Shown one piece after another: positions 1 through 9,175 of a stretch of DNA of 64,000 nt. The number at the start of each line of letters is the position of its first letter. Position 1 is the stretch's first letter. The notes under the pieces were generated by a model. That model searched no databases. It saw only the letters and a program-made list of their open reading frames with translations, and had not been told where the DNA came from. The DNA is from Melioribacteraceae bacterium 4301-Me (GTDB lineage Bacteria; Bacteroidota; Ignavibacteria; Ignavibacteriales; Melioribacteraceae), in assembly GCA_041538185.1 (NCBI GenBank), contig JBGORM010000008.1, forward strand, positions 1 through 64,000, written 5' to 3'. The translations under genes and the position numbers were made by a program.

Positions 1-61
1 GAATCCCGACGAAGTATGTCGGGATGAAGCAATCTCTAAGGAACTAGACAAACCTCATTCC

Positions 62-99
62 TGTCATTGCGAACGAACGAAGTGAGTGAAGCAATCTCA
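62..99 (+). repeat. Short dispersed intergenic repeat, copy 1
   Basis: The sequence around 'gaacgaagtgagtgaagc' recurs in reverse complement at 26158-26192, with about 31 of 35 positions identical. It contains internal 'gaacgaacgaag' and 'gtgagtgaag' near-duplications. The tail 'gatgaagcaatctc' also occurs at 24-37 after the first palindrome, so a partial third copy is present. It is non-coding and behaves like a REP-type dispersed element. Confidence 0.7.
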
Positions 100-206
100 A
101 ACAAAAAAAGTAAGATGATGAATTTTTTCAGCAGCAGATAAAAACGAATGCTTCAGCGGTTGTAGGGTTGAAATTCCTTTAACTAATTATACTTTGAAAA
201 ACAAAA

Positions 207-481
207 ATTAAGGATAAGGTAATAAGGTTAATCTTCTTTTTTGGTAGTGATGTTACTAAGGTTATTTGAAAGTAAAATGTGAATTCACCACCTTGTGGTA
301 AGGTTTTGTTTATGCTATAATTTAGTCAAAAGCTTCATTAGTATGATTACTTTATTGAAATCCTATCAGCTTGCTATCAGCTTGTTTGTAAGTCAACTAA
401 AATCATTTCAATTGTAGGGTTTAAGGGTTCTTCACCCATTACGTTCTCCGTGAATTCTCTGTGGTTCTCCGTGTAACTAAT
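207..481 (+). repeat. Long dispersed repeat, left copy of inverted pair
   Basis: This segment aligns nearly end to end with the reverse complement of 26231-26492; by eye roughly 85-90% of positions agree. Blocks that are almost unchanged include the first 30 nt, the 'caccaccttgtggtaag' block and the last 45 nt. The left copy carries a local duplication of 'tatcagcttgc' that the right copy lacks, which explains the length difference. There is no open reading frame, so it looks like a non-autonomous or relic element. Confidence 0.85.
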
Positions 482-622
482 AAGGACAAGTCTGCATTTC
501 AAAAACGGTGTTTTTTCGTTGTCACCTTCAAAAAATATTACTAAAACAATCAAAATTACATTATAAATTCAAAGTGCCCTTTGTCTTACAACGTAACCAC
601 TGATAAAAAATAAAATCAAAGC

Positions 623-649
623 TAAAGTAAATCGTAAAAAAAACGATAA
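623..649 (+). promoter_or_regulatory. Sigma-28 (FliA)-like promoter for 693-3223
   Basis: TAAA at 623-626 is followed by 15 nt and then aaCGATAA (642-649). The known FliA consensus is TAAA-N15-GCCGATAA, so spacing is exact and six of eight -10 bases match. The element sits 44 bp before the first gene of a unit that encodes a chemoreceptor, a typical class III flagellar target. Similar elements occur at 4024-4049 and 53535-53560. It was identified by eye only. Confidence 0.55.
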
Positions 650-692
650 TAAGGAGAAAAATAACATTTCATTTTAATAACGGGGTCTCACG

Positions 693-1082
693 ATGAAAAG
701 AACAATACCATTTGTTTTTATTCTCTTTTTAATAATTAATTATTATTCAAATACTTCAACATACGCGCAAGCTGGCGATGAATATATTGCAATTGCAGAT
801 GTTATGCCAGAGCCTGAAGGCGGTTTAGCAGCAATAAATAAATTAATTGTTTACCCTCAAATTGCTCAAAAGGCAGGCGTTGAAGGCAAAGTTTATGTTT
901 TGGCTTTCATTAACGAGCACGGCGGCGTGGATGATGTGAAGGTTATTAAAGGTATAGGTGCCGGCTGTGATGAGGCTGTAATCGATGCAGTGAAGAAAAC
1001 TAAATTTAAACCTGGACTTAAAGGCGGTGCCCCTGTAAAGGTTAAATTAACTATGGCGTTTGTATTTAAGTTAACTTCTTAA
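693..1082 (+). CDS. Secreted TonB C-terminal-domain protein
   Basis: This 129-residue protein starts with a clear signal peptide (hydrophobic residues 5-20, likely cleavage after YAQ at about 26). It then consists almost entirely of a TonB C-terminal domain: 'YPQIAQKAGVEGKVYVLAFINEHG' region, then 'DEAVIDAVKKTKFKPG' and a final beta strand. Unlike a canonical energy-transducing TonB it lacks an uncleaved anchor and a Pro-rich periplasmic spacer, so it is probably a free periplasmic protein. It lies 26 bp upstream of a chemoreceptor gene behind a sigma-28-like element, suggesting co-expression with chemotaxis. Its function there is not known; binding an outer-membrane or periplasmic partner is a guess. 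Confidence 0.75.
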   Translation: MKRTIPFVFILFLIINYYSNTSTYAQAGDEYIAIADVMPEPEGGLAAINKLIVYPQIAQKAGVEGKVYVLAFINEHGGVDDVKVIKGIGAGCDEAVIDAVKKTKFKPGLKGGAPVKVKLTMAFVFKLTS

Positions 1083-1108
1083 TAAAAAATTAAAAAGCAG
1101 GTATTAAA

Positions 1109-3223
1109 ATGATTAAATGGTTCAACAACTTGACTATAATGAAGAAAATCCAAACCGGATTTACCCTTCTCGGTGCAATTTGCACTATTGTTATTCTTGT
1201 GGGTATCTACGAAATCTACAAGCTAAGAAATGTTAATGAAGAAGTGTTTCAAAAATTTGTAGAACCCACACTAAAAGTCGACCGCATTTATTCTGAATTC
1301 AACGATGTACAATTTACTCTTATGAAATTTACTATTCCCGCATTTGAATCACAGACGAATGAAAATCTAAAGATATACCAAGAGAAGAAAGCAAAAATAA
1401 CGGGCTATATTGATTCCTTACTATCTCAAAACCAAAACGAAAAAATAACTGAAAACTTAAATAAAGTTAAAAAAACTTGGGATGAGTATACATCTGTTGT
1501 TGCAGATGGAATTTTAAGCGCAACTGCTATAAAAGATTATACTATGGCAGCAGAAATTGCAACTTCCTCTGGTGAAGAAGTGGGTAAAAAGTTAAAATCA
1601 ATTTTTACCCAAATTAACAATGAGCTTAATAACACTGCTAATCGACTGAATAAAACAAGTGCTAGTATTGTTTCAGGCGCTATAGTTATGACAATTGTTG
1701 GTGCAATTTTAGGAGCTGGGTTGTACTTGGTTTTTGTTTTCTTTTTAGTTCCAGCTTTAGCACGACCTTTGTTGAAAATGAAAAATGCTGTTCACGAATT
1801 TTCTTTGGGCAATTATGATGTAGATATAGAAGTAAAATCAAAGGACGAAATTGGACAATTGGGCGAATCTTTGTTGGTCCTGAAAGAAGCACAAATTGAA
1901 AAAATTAACGCAGCCGAAGAAATTGCCGCTGGTAATATGAAAAAAGTTAAACCAGCATCAGATAAAGATAATTTGGCTTTCGCCTTTAATAAAGAAGTAG
2001 AAACTCTGGGAAGTCTTTTAAATGAAGCAAATAAATTGATTGATGCAAGTAAACAAGGCAATCTTAACGTACGAGGTGATGTTTCTAAATTCAGCGGTGA
2101 TTGGAAAAAATTAATTGAAGGTATAAATTCTATACTTGACGCTATTGTTAGTCCATTAGAAGATTCTTCAAAAATTATCCAAATTCTTGCAAGTGGCGAT
2201 TTTACTCAAAAGATAGAAAAAGATTATTCGGGCTACTACGAGGTAATCAAGCAAAATATAAATGAACTTGTAGAATCATTGAACACTGCAATGTCAGAAG
2301 TAGCAAACAGCGCTTCACAAGTTGCTTTAGCTTCTAATGAAATTTCTGCAAGTACAGAACAAATGGCAGCTGGTGCTCAAGAGCAAATGCATCAGACTCA
2401 AGAAGTAGCTGCATCAATTGAGGAAATTACAAAAACTATTTTTGAGAATACTAAAAATGCCTCATTTGCAGCAGATACCGCACGTGAATCCGGTAAAAAA
2501 GCTAACGAGGGTGGTCAAGTAGTTGAAAATACAATTAAAGGAATAATGAAAATTGCTGCCGTTGTAGAAAAATCAGCTCAAATGCTTGAAGCACTTGGTA
2601 AAAGCAGCGACCAAATTGGAGAAATAATTCAAGTTATTGATGATATTGCAAATCAAACCAATCTGCTTGCTTTGAATGCTGCTATTGAAGCGGCAAGGGC
2701 CGGCGAGCAAGGAAGAGGATTTGCTGTAGTTGCTGATGAAGTGCGTAAACTCGCTGAAAGAACAACTAAGGCTACTAAAGAAATAGCTCAGATGATTACT
2801 AAAATTCAAAAAGACACCGGCGAAGCAGTTTCTTTTATGAAAGAAGGTACTATAGAAGTCGAAAAAGGAAAAGAAGCTGCTAATAAAGCAAGTTCAGTAC
2901 TTAAAGAAATTATTGAAGGCGCCCAAAAGGTTAGTGACGTGGCAGTTCAAGTCGCTTCTGCTAGTGAAGAACAAGCGGCTTCTGCTGAACAAATAAGTAA
3001 AAATATCGAAATGATTAACAATGTTACTCAGCAAAGCGGAGTAGGTACACAGCAGATTGCTAAATCTTCTGAAGAGCTTATTAGACTTACCGAAAATTTG
3101 CAAAAATTGCTTAGTAAATTTAAAATCTCGGGCAGCGTTAACAACAGTAACTTTTCAAGAATGCGTGTGAATGAAGTTTCTCACAAAGGTAATGGAAAGG
3201 TTTTTATTAAAAGTAAAGCATAA
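1109..3223 (+). CDS. Methyl-accepting chemotaxis protein with stacked HAMP domains
   Basis: This is a 704-residue membrane chemoreceptor. A first transmembrane helix lies at about 15-35, followed by a roughly 150-residue four-helix-type periplasmic sensor domain and a second helix at about 190-215. A canonical HAMP ends near '[10 protein letters not shown]'. Then come two or three further HAMP-like units ('[16 protein letters not shown]', '[15 protein letters not shown]') before the long cytoplasmic signalling coiled coil. The conserved hairpin tip that binds CheA/CheW ('[20 protein letters not shown]') is at about residue 515. No CheR-binding NWETF-type pentapeptide is seen at the C-terminus. 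A strong terminator follows. The ligand cannot be predicted. Confidence 0.95.
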   Translation: MIKWFNNLTIMKKIQTGFTLLGAICTIVILVGIYEIYKLRNVNEEVFQKFVEPTLKVDRIYSEFNDVQFTLMKFTIPAFESQTNENLKIYQEKKAKITGYIDSLLSQNQNEKITENLNKVKKTWDEYTSVVADGILSATAIKDYTMAAEIATSSGEEVGKKLKSIFTQINNELNNTANRLNKTSASIVSGAIVMTIVGAILGAGLYLVFVFFLVPALARPLLKMKNAVHEFSLGNYDVDIEVKSKDEIGQLGESLLVLKEAQIEKINAAEEIAAGNMKKVKPASDKDNLAFAFNKEVETLGSLLNEANKLIDASKQGNLNVRGDVSKFSGDWKKLIEGINSILDAIVSPLEDSSKIIQILASGDFTQKIEKDYSGYYEVIKQNINELVESLNTAMSEVANSASQVALASNEISASTEQMAAGAQEQMHQTQEVAASIEEITKTIFENTKNASFAADTARESGKKANEGGQVVENTIKGIMKIAAVVEKSAQMLEALGKSSDQIGEIIQVIDDIANQTNLLALNAAIEAARAGEQGRGFAVVADEVRKLAERTTKATKEIAQMITKIQKDTGEAVSFMKEGTIEVEKGKEAANKASSVLKEIIEGAQKVSDVAVQVASASEEQAASAEQISKNIEMINNVTQQSGVGTQQIAKSSEELIRLTENLQKLLSKFKISGSVNNSNFSRMRVNEVSHKGNGKVFIKSKA

Positions 3224-3239
3224 ATAAATTTTTATGATT

Positions 3240-3276
3240 GTCCGCTTATTAGTGATTTGCTGATAGCGGACTTTTT
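3240..3276 (+). terminator. Rho-independent terminator after the first chemoreceptor
   Basis: GTCCGCT (3240-3246) pairs with AGCGGAC (3265-3271) and is followed directly by TTTTT. It lies 17 bp after the stop codon, so it closes the 693-3223 transcript. Confidence 0.75.
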
Positions 3277-3299
3277 AGTTTAATGCGCTAATTACAAAT

Positions 3300-3938
3300 G
3301 TAGGGGCTGGGAGACCCAGCCCCTACAGTTGGTGAAAACTGGTGCTTGGGCGAGAGGACCTCGCCCCTACATGGATGAAAACTGACATTTGGGCAAGGAG
3401 ACCTTGCCCCTACACCGATGAAAACTGACGCTTGGGCGGGATGACCCCGCCCCTACATTGATGAAAACAGATGATTTAAATGATGTAGGGTTGAGGTTCC
3501 CTCAACCAATCATGTTGCAACAGTCGATTAAAAGCGGATGGTTCAGCGGCTGTAGGGTCGGGGTCACCCCGACCCTACATGTAGAAATGTAAACGGATGA
3601 ATTAACGGTTATAGGGTCGGGGTTTTCCCGACCCAGCATGTGGTTAATCGCACAGCAAACAACGGATGGTTTATTGTGTTAATCACAGACGAGAGGGCAA
3701 GGAGACCTTGCCCCTACATTGATGAAAACTGGTGCTTGGGCAAGGAGACCTTGCCCCTACATTGGTGAAAACTGATGTTTGGGCAAGGAGACCTTGCCCC
3801 TACATTGGTGAAAACTGATGTTTGGGCGAGAGAACCTCGCCCCTACATTGATGAAAACTGACGCTTGGGCGGGATGACCCCGCCCCTACATTGATAAAAA
3901 CTAACGATTCAAATGATATAGGGTCGAGGTTCCCTCGA
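3300..3938. repeat. Array of 13 compensated palindromes (REP/BIME-like)
   Basis: Thirteen hairpins were read directly: 3300-3326, 3348-3370, 3391-3413, 3434-3456, 3488-3507, 3551-3579, 3614-3634, 3695-3717, 3738-3760, 3781-3803, 3824-3846, 3867-3889 and 3921-3938. Stem sequences differ between units (GGGCTGGG, GGGCGAG, GGGCAAGG, GGGCGGG, GGTTGAGG, GTCGGGGT, GTCGAGG), yet the opposite arm changes to match each time. Most units end in CCCTACA and are joined by a conserved spacer close to 'ttgatgaaaactgatgtttg'. Unit spacing in the regular parts is about 43 bp. The pair of units at 3434-3507 recurs as 3867-3938, a segmental duplication. No transposase is present nearby. Confidence 0.9.
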
Positions 3939-4023
3939 CTTTTAACATAAGAATGAAATTTTCCCTGGTAATGCTTCTTTTAATCTTATCCAAAGAAACT
4001 GCAAAAAATTGTGATTTTGGGCT

Positions 4024-4049
4024 TAACTACTCTTCCCTTGCTTCGATAA
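4024..4049 (+). promoter_or_regulatory. Sigma-28-like promoter for the second chemoreceptor
   Basis: TAAC (4024-4027), 14 nt, then TTCGATAA (4042-4049); shifting the -35 to TTAA gives 15 nt. The -10 portion and following bases match those at 53553-53563. It would give a 5' leader of about 120 nt before 4180. This is a visual motif match only. Confidence 0.45.
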
Positions 4050-4179
4050 TAAAATATGAAAAGAGACTTTTTTGAGGTTAATTATCCGTATTTGCTTTAT
4101 ACACGCTTTTTTACAGAAATGAAAAATTTAATACAACATCACTTAAAGGGCGCATCAATTAATAAAAAAGGGTAATACT

Positions 4180-6270
4180 ATGAGATGGTTTTTAAACAAA
4201 AGCTTACGTTTTAAGATTATTTTTTCTTTCGTCATGGTTTCAATTGTAACACTTATAGTTGGATATGTTGGATGGGTAGGAATATCGGATGCTAATAAAG
4301 GTTCTAGTGAAATGTCGAATCAGCTCCATTCTGTGGTGAAATTAGCTTTAGTTCGTTCTTCGCTATTAATAGCAAGCAAGAGTATAGATCAAGCATTAGT
4401 TACAGAAAACGATGCTAAAAGAATGGAATATATATCCTCAAGCAGTCAATTTTTTAGAATAGGGGACGACGCTTGGGATGCTTATAAAAAAAGTGATTTA
4501 ACGGAGGAAGAAAAATTTTTAGCTGAAGAATTTGAAAAAGCATACAAGGATTACAGAGAAGAAATTAAGACGTTAGTAAATTTTGTAAATAGAGGTGAGA
4601 TAAAAGAGGCTAAAATAATTATGCAAGGTAAAGTTGAAGAGAGTTTTGAAAAGTGGAAAATGCCCCTCGGGAAATTATTTGATTTACAAAAGGATATTAG
4701 TGATAAGCGCTTTGAAATTATAGCTATGAGTGGAGATAAAAATAAATTAACAATGCTTATTTTTTCTTTTTTAGGAATGGTTATTTCCATCGCCCTTGGT
4801 TATTGGATTTCTTCTATTATTGGTAAACCTATTAATAGGTTGGTAACAAATGTAAAGAAGTTATCAAGAGGTGATGTTAATATAGAGTCAGCACAAGTAA
4901 ATAAGACCAACGATGAAATTGGCATGCTAGAAAAATCATTTGGTGAAATGGTAGAGAATATGAAACAGCAAGCGGAAGGTGCAGTAAAAGTTTCTCAAGG
5001 TGACCTTTCTGTAAATATAATTGCAAAAAGCGAAAAGGATATACTTTCCAATGCAATGAAAAAGGTTATTGAATCACTAAGAAACCTCTCTGCTGAAGTT
5101 GATATTCTCACTAAAGCTGCAATAGAAGGACAATTGGATAAACGAGGAAACTCCTCAAAGTTTGAAGGCGCTTACAAAGAAATCATTACGGGATTTAATG
5201 AAACTCTTGATGCTATTGTTAAACCTGTCCAAGATAGCCTAAAAGTTATTGAAACAATGTCCACAGGCGATTTTACCCCAAGAGTTACCGAAAACTATAA
5301 AGGACAACACCAGTTGTTAAAAGAAAGTGTTAACAAACTTGGAGACTCTGTAGTGAGGATATTGAGGGATGTAATAGATGCAGTTCAAGCTACTGCAACG
5401 GCAAGCAATCAAATATCTTCAAGTACAGAAGAATTAGCTGCTGGTGCACAGGAACAAAGTGCTCAATCAAATGAAATTGCGGCTGCAATAAATCAAATGA
5501 CTGCTACAATAACACAAACAACAAAACATGCGTCGAACGCCGCAGAAAATTCTAAAGTATCGCTCGAATTAGCTACCGAAGGCAATAAATCAGTTCAAGA
5601 AACTGTAGAAGGAATGAAAGAAATTGCCAATGTAGTAAACCGCACTGGCACTACAATTAAAGAATTGGGCAAGAGCAGCGATCAAATTGGCGAGATAGTT
5701 CAGGTAATTGATGACATAGCAGATCAGACTAATTTGCTTGCCTTAAATGCAGCAATTGAAGCTGCTCGTGCAGGCGAACAGGGAAGAGGTTTTGCTGTTG
5801 TAGCAGATGAAGTTAGAAAATTAGCCGAACGTACAACTAAAGCAACTAAAGAAATTGCTGAAATGATAAAGAAAATTCAAAAAGACACTAACGAAGCAGT
5901 TATTTCAATGGAAGATGGCGTAAAAGAAGTTGAAAGGGGCAAAGAACTTGCAGTTAGAGCCGGTGATTCACTTCAAAAAATTATAATATCTGTTCAGCAG
6001 GTAAACGACATTATTACTCAAGTTGCTGCAGCCAGTGAGGAACAATCTGCAACTGCTGAACAAATCAGTCATAATATAGAATCAATTAACAATGTTACTC
6101 AGGAATCTGCTTCCGGCACTCAGCAAATTGCACGTGCTGCTGAAGACCTTAACAGATTAACAGACAATCTGCAAAATCTTATAAATAAATTTAATATCGG
6201 TTTTGTTGAAAAGAAAAACACTACATCTAAGTTAACAGTTAGAGCAAATGGCAAATTAGTAGAAGCATAA
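4180..6270 (+). CDS. Methyl-accepting chemotaxis protein
   Basis: This is a 696-residue chemoreceptor built like the one at 1109-3223. Transmembrane helix 1 is at about 10-32, then a periplasmic domain of about 155 residues resembling the four-helix-bundle (4HB/TarH-like) family, helix 2 at about 188-210, canonical HAMP ('[13 protein letters not shown]'), and further HAMP-like repeats ('[16 protein letters not shown]', '[15 protein letters not shown]'). The signalling domain has an intact tip ('[20 protein letters not shown]') near 515. The two receptors are almost identical around the tip but differ in the sensor domain, which suggests duplication with ligand divergence. It is followed after 12 bp by cheW, so the two are probably cotranscribed. 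Confidence 0.95.
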   Translation: MRWFLNKSLRFKIIFSFVMVSIVTLIVGYVGWVGISDANKGSSEMSNQLHSVVKLALVRSSLLIASKSIDQALVTENDAKRMEYISSSSQFFRIGDDAWDAYKKSDLTEEEKFLAEEFEKAYKDYREEIKTLVNFVNRGEIKEAKIIMQGKVEESFEKWKMPLGKLFDLQKDISDKRFEIIAMSGDKNKLTMLIFSFLGMVISIALGYWISSIIGKPINRLVTNVKKLSRGDVNIESAQVNKTNDEIGMLEKSFGEMVENMKQQAEGAVKVSQGDLSVNIIAKSEKDILSNAMKKVIESLRNLSAEVDILTKAAIEGQLDKRGNSSKFEGAYKEIITGFNETLDAIVKPVQDSLKVIETMSTGDFTPRVTENYKGQHQLLKESVNKLGDSVVRILRDVIDAVQATATASNQISSSTEELAAGAQEQSAQSNEIAAAINQMTATITQTTKHASNAAENSKVSLELATEGNKSVQETVEGMKEIANVVNRTGTTIKELGKSSDQIGEIVQVIDDIADQTNLLALNAAIEAARAGEQGRGFAVVADEVRKLAERTTKATKEIAEMIKKIQKDTNEAVISMEDGVKEVERGKELAVRAGDSLQKIIISVQQVNDIITQVAAASEEQSATAEQISHNIESINNVTQESASGTQQIARAAEDLNRLTDNLQNLINKFNIGFVEKKNTTSKLTVRANGKLVEA

Positions 6271-6282
6271 AGGAGGCGTAAA

Positions 6283-6768
6283 ATGGAAATGAACGATAGT
6301 GGAAAAAACAAATCGTCTGAAATCCTGCAGCTTGTCAGCTTTAGGGTTAACAAAGAAGAATATGCAATCGATATACTAAAGGTAAAGGAAATAATTAAAG
6401 TAATTAACATAACGCAAGTACCTAATACAGACGATTTTATTGAAGGAGTAATAAATCTTAGGGGAAGCATTATTCCCGTAGTTGCTTTAAGAACTAAACT
6501 TGGCATGCCTAAAAAAGAGCCGGATAAAGATACAAGAATAATTGTTGTAGAAATTGATGATAAGGTAATTGGTTTTATAGTTGACGCTGTAAATGAGGTT
6601 CTTAGAATATCATCTGATTTAACCGAAAAAACGCCTGAGTTTATCAGTAATGTTAATATGGAATTTATTAGTTCAGTTGCTAAGTTGGAGAACAGACTGC
6701 TTATTCTTCTTGATTTAAATAAAATATTTTCAAAAAAGGAAAAGCACGCTTTAGAAAATGCAGCTTGA
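6283..6768 (+). CDS. cheW: Chemotaxis coupling protein CheW
   Basis: CheW links chemoreceptors to the CheA kinase in the polar arrays. The 161-residue protein is a single CheW domain: 'QLVSFRVNKEEYAIDILKVKEII' at the start, then 'VPNTDDFIEGVINLRGSIIPVVALR', 'RIIVVEIDDKVIGFIVDAVNEVLRI' and a final 'LLILLDLNKIF'. The 'NLRGSIIPV' segment is the family signature. A good ribosome-binding site (AAGGAGG at 6271-6277) precedes the ATG, and the gene sits 12 bp behind a chemoreceptor. Confidence 0.95.
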   Translation: MEMNDSGKNKSSEILQLVSFRVNKEEYAIDILKVKEIIKVINITQVPNTDDFIEGVINLRGSIIPVVALRTKLGMPKKEPDKDTRIIVVEIDDKVIGFIVDAVNEVLRISSDLTEKTPEFISNVNMEFISSVAKLENRLLILLDLNKIFSKKEKHALENAA

Positions 6769-6837
6769 TTTAGTGTGATTAAAATTTGTCAACTGTGTAA
6801 TATCGTACAGCAGAATTAATTATCCCAATTAAATTAA

Positions 6838-6860
6838 CCCAAATTTGAGGAAAATTTGGG
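6838..6860 (+). terminator. Perfect 9-bp hairpin between cheW and the HEAT gene
   Basis: CCCAAATTT (6838-6846) pairs perfectly with AAATTTGGG (6852-6860) around a 5-nt loop. No T-run follows, so it may be a weak or bidirectional terminator or an RNA-processing or stabilising hairpin rather than a classic terminator. Confidence 0.45.
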
Positions 6861-6901
6861 CATTATAATTGACATAAAAACACTTCACGGGAAATTTTAA
6901 T

Positions 6902-8266
6902 ATGATTGAGATTCTCGATACTAAAAAAATTATAGATGGGCTCAATTCAAGTGATTCAACAATTAGAAAAGAAACACTTGAAAAGATTGAGGTTATAGAT
7001 ATTGATGAAAAAATTTCTGACAAATTATGTGAACTGCTTAATGATTCAGATAAAGGGGTTAGAGACGCAGTTTCGCAGCTTTTTGTTCGTATCAAGAGCA
7101 ACCTGCTTATTTTAAAACTAACAAAACTAATCTCATCAGAAGATATTGTTATACGCAACTTAGCTGGTGAAATTCTATACCAAGTTGGCAGTGCAGCTGT
7201 ATTTCCATTGCTTCAAAGGTTAGAATATGCCAATGAAAACGACCAAAAATTTATAATTGATTTGTTAGGATTAATAAGCGACCCAAGCGCTGAAAAGTAC
7301 ATTGTTAAAATTCTTAAGAGCAGTACTAATTCTAATGTTATACTCTCGTGTATAGAGGCGCTTGGCAATATTGGTATGCAGTCGTCAGCAGATTTTGTAA
7401 TTCAATGGTACGGCAAAGATGAAATTTATAATGCTACCGTTTTAGAAGCACTTGGCAAAATTGGTGGTGAACAGGTTTTGGATTTTATGCTAAATACTTT
7501 TGATAAAGCAGATTATTTATCCCGCTATTCAATTATCGAAAGCCTAAAATCGATTGGTAATGAAAAGTCATTTTTCTTTTTGCTTAATAAGTTAGGTGAA
7601 TTTGATAATGCTTTGTTGTTTGCCGCAATAGATACAATTAATACTTTACGCTTAAGATACAATTTTGATATTCCTTACGATGAGAAAACCAGAAACTTGA
7701 TTTTAACAGCAATTGATTCAGCTGAGTTAAATTATAAGAAGGCAGCATTAGAACTTGCTATTCAATTTGATGACAAAAAACTGAACGATTACATGTTCAA
7801 ATTATATGGAACAGATAGCGAGCTCGACCAAATAATTTATCATAAGTTAATTAAACGACCGGTAGAGTACTTATTGGAGTTAACAGAATATATCGAAAAC
7901 GACGTCCCAAATGTAAATGAAATTATTTTGCTGATAAATTCCTTAGTGCTTCATTCTTTTGAGCAAATATTAGAGCCTGAAAATGAACTTTTGAGAAAGA
8001 AAATTGCTAATACTGTCAGCAAATATTTGCTGCATCCTGATGAAGAGCTAAGGAGAATTTGTATAGAACTAATTTTTAGAGTTGACTACAAGAATGCTTT
8101 TGTACTTGCAGAATCAATGCTCGAAGATGAAATTGTGTGGAACAGACTAAGAGTAATTGAACTGTTGTACGAGAACAAATTTAATATGCCTTCGGACTTA
8201 CTGGCAAAATTATTAAATGATGAAGATGAAATGATAAGAAAAACAACAAAACAATTATTTTCTTAA
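6902..8266 (+). CDS. HEAT-repeat protein in the chemotaxis operon
   Basis: The 454-residue protein is a soluble alpha-solenoid. Repeated helical pairs of about 30 residues can be followed through most of its length, for example 'SDPSAEKYIVKILKSSTNSNVILSCIEALGNIG' and 'YNATVLEALGKIGGEQVLDFML'. No catalytic motif, signal peptide or transmembrane segment is visible. It opens the chemotaxis operon, 14 bp before cheR. HEAT proteins usually act as binding scaffolds, so a role in organising receptor methylation or array assembly is a reasonable inference, but I do not recognise a named flagellar or chemotaxis family here. Confidence 0.75.
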   Translation: MIEILDTKKIIDGLNSSDSTIRKETLEKIEVIDIDEKISDKLCELLNDSDKGVRDAVSQLFVRIKSNLLILKLTKLISSEDIVIRNLAGEILYQVGSAAVFPLLQRLEYANENDQKFIIDLLGLISDPSAEKYIVKILKSSTNSNVILSCIEALGNIGMQSSADFVIQWYGKDEIYNATVLEALGKIGGEQVLDFMLNTFDKADYLSRYSIIESLKSIGNEKSFFFLLNKLGEFDNALLFAAIDTINTLRLRYNFDIPYDEKTRNLILTAIDSAELNYKKAALELAIQFDDKKLNDYMFKLYGTDSELDQIIYHKLIKRPVEYLLELTEYIENDVPNVNEIILLINSLVLHSFEQILEPENELLRKKIANTVSKYLLHPDEELRRICIELIFRVDYKNAFVLAESMLEDEIVWNRLRVIELLYENKFNMPSDLLAKLLNDEDEMIRKTTKQLFS

Positions 8267-8280
8267 AAGGAACCAAATTA

Positions 8281-9171
8281 ATGTTTCAGCAAAATGCAAT
8301 TCAATCTGATTCTTTACGGACTATTCTACCGCAAAAAATTAATTTGTCCGATAGAACATTTGATCAATGGAGAAAATTTATTTTTAACAGTACAGGAATA
8401 TATTTCCAGGATAATAAGAAATATCTTTTAGAGAGCAGATTACTTCGCAGGATAAATTATCTTGGTTTAAATTCATTTGAAGAATATTATGATTACCTAA
8501 ATAATTCACTTAATTATTCAAAAGAAATAACGCATTTATACGAAGCGATAACAATTAACGAAACTTTTTTCTTCCGTAACCAGCCGCAGTTTGATTCACT
8601 TGTGTCTAGTATTATTCCTGAATTAGTTGAGTATAAAAGTTCACTTGGCGATAAAAAAATTAGGATTTGGAGTGCAGCATCATCGACTGGAGAAGAGGCT
8701 TACACTATTGCAATGGTAATATTAGAACTGGTAAAACCAAAATTTCCACACTTCACTTTTGAGATTATTGGCACAGATATTAACAAAGCCGTTATCGAAG
8801 CAGCGAAAAAGGGCGTTTACAGAGAATATTCTCTTCATCAAACTTCTCCTTACTACATTAAAAAATACTTTAACAAAGAAGAAAATTTTTTTGAATTGAA
8901 GCAGGAAGTTAAATCAATGGTTTCTTTCAAAGTTTTGAATTTATATGATACACTTGCGGTAAAACAAATGAACAACTTCGATGTGATTTTCTGTGCAAAC
9001 GTATTGATTTATTTTAATAATGAATCTAAGGCTCGTGTAGTTTCAAGTCTGTACGATTCACTAAATAAAAATGGCTACCTGTTTATAGGTTACTCTGAAA
9101 CACTGCATGGAATTTCAAAAGCGTTTAAGTTGGTTAACTTTCCTAAAACAATAGGATATAAGAAGGAGTAG
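8281..9171 (+). CDS. cheR: Chemotaxis protein methyltransferase CheR
   Basis: CheR methylates glutamates of chemoreceptors using S-adenosylmethionine. The 296-residue protein has the small N-terminal all-helical CheR domain ('FDQWRKFIFNSTGIYF...LLESRLLRRI', about 23-75), the family motif 'ITINETFFFRN', the SAM-binding motif 'IRIWSAASSTGEEAYTIAM' at about 125-145, 'IIGTDINKAVIEAAKKGVY', and a C-terminal 'DVIFCANVLIYFN' strand. Length matches the family. It is 14 bp after the HEAT gene and 4 bp before a receiver protein. Confidence 0.95.
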   Translation: MFQQNAIQSDSLRTILPQKINLSDRTFDQWRKFIFNSTGIYFQDNKKYLLESRLLRRINYLGLNSFEEYYDYLNNSLNYSKEITHLYEAITINETFFFRNQPQFDSLVSSIIPELVEYKSSLGDKKIRIWSAASSTGEEAYTIAMVILELVKPKFPHFTFEIIGTDINKAVIEAAKKGVYREYSLHQTSPYYIKKYFNKEENFFELKQEVKSMVSFKVLNLYDTLAVKQMNNFDVIFCANVLIYFNNESKARVVSSLYDSLNKNGYLFIGYSETLHGISKAFKLVNFPKTIGYKKE

Positions 9172-9175
9172 CAAG

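Larger units (their letters stand above)
1..692. other. Repeat-rich intergenic region upstream of the first gene
   Basis: I see no credible gene in this stretch. It holds a perfect 8-bp palindrome (3-10 with 18-25, 7-nt loop), a short dispersed repeat at 62-99, a roughly 275-bp repeat at 207-481 that recurs inverted at 26231-26492, and a sigma-28-like promoter at 623-649. The piece near 140-180 is a degraded relative of units in the 3300-3938 hairpin array, sharing a 'cttcagcggttgtagggt'-like segment with 3541-3558. Confidence 0.8.
3224..4179. other. 956-bp gap between the two chemoreceptor genes
   Basis: The gap contains the terminator at 3240-3276, an array of about 13 palindromes at 3300-3938, a sigma-28-like element at 4024-4049 and a leader of about 120 nt before the next gene. 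I see no coding potential; the array's local GC content is well above that of the flanking DNA. Confidence 0.8.

Noticed and set aside
1686..2061. Minus-strand open frames inside receptor and other genes
   Set aside because: They are antisense shadows of well-supported + strand genes, with low-complexity translations and no ribosome sites or family matches.
3300..3938. CRISPR array
   Set aside because: The hairpin units differ in sequence while the spacers are conserved, the reverse of CRISPR organisation, and no cas genes are present.
6869..6874. TTGACA as a -35 box before the HEAT gene
   Set aside because: No acceptable -10 element lies 16-18 nt downstream, and this phylum does not generally use E. 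coli-type -35 boxes.
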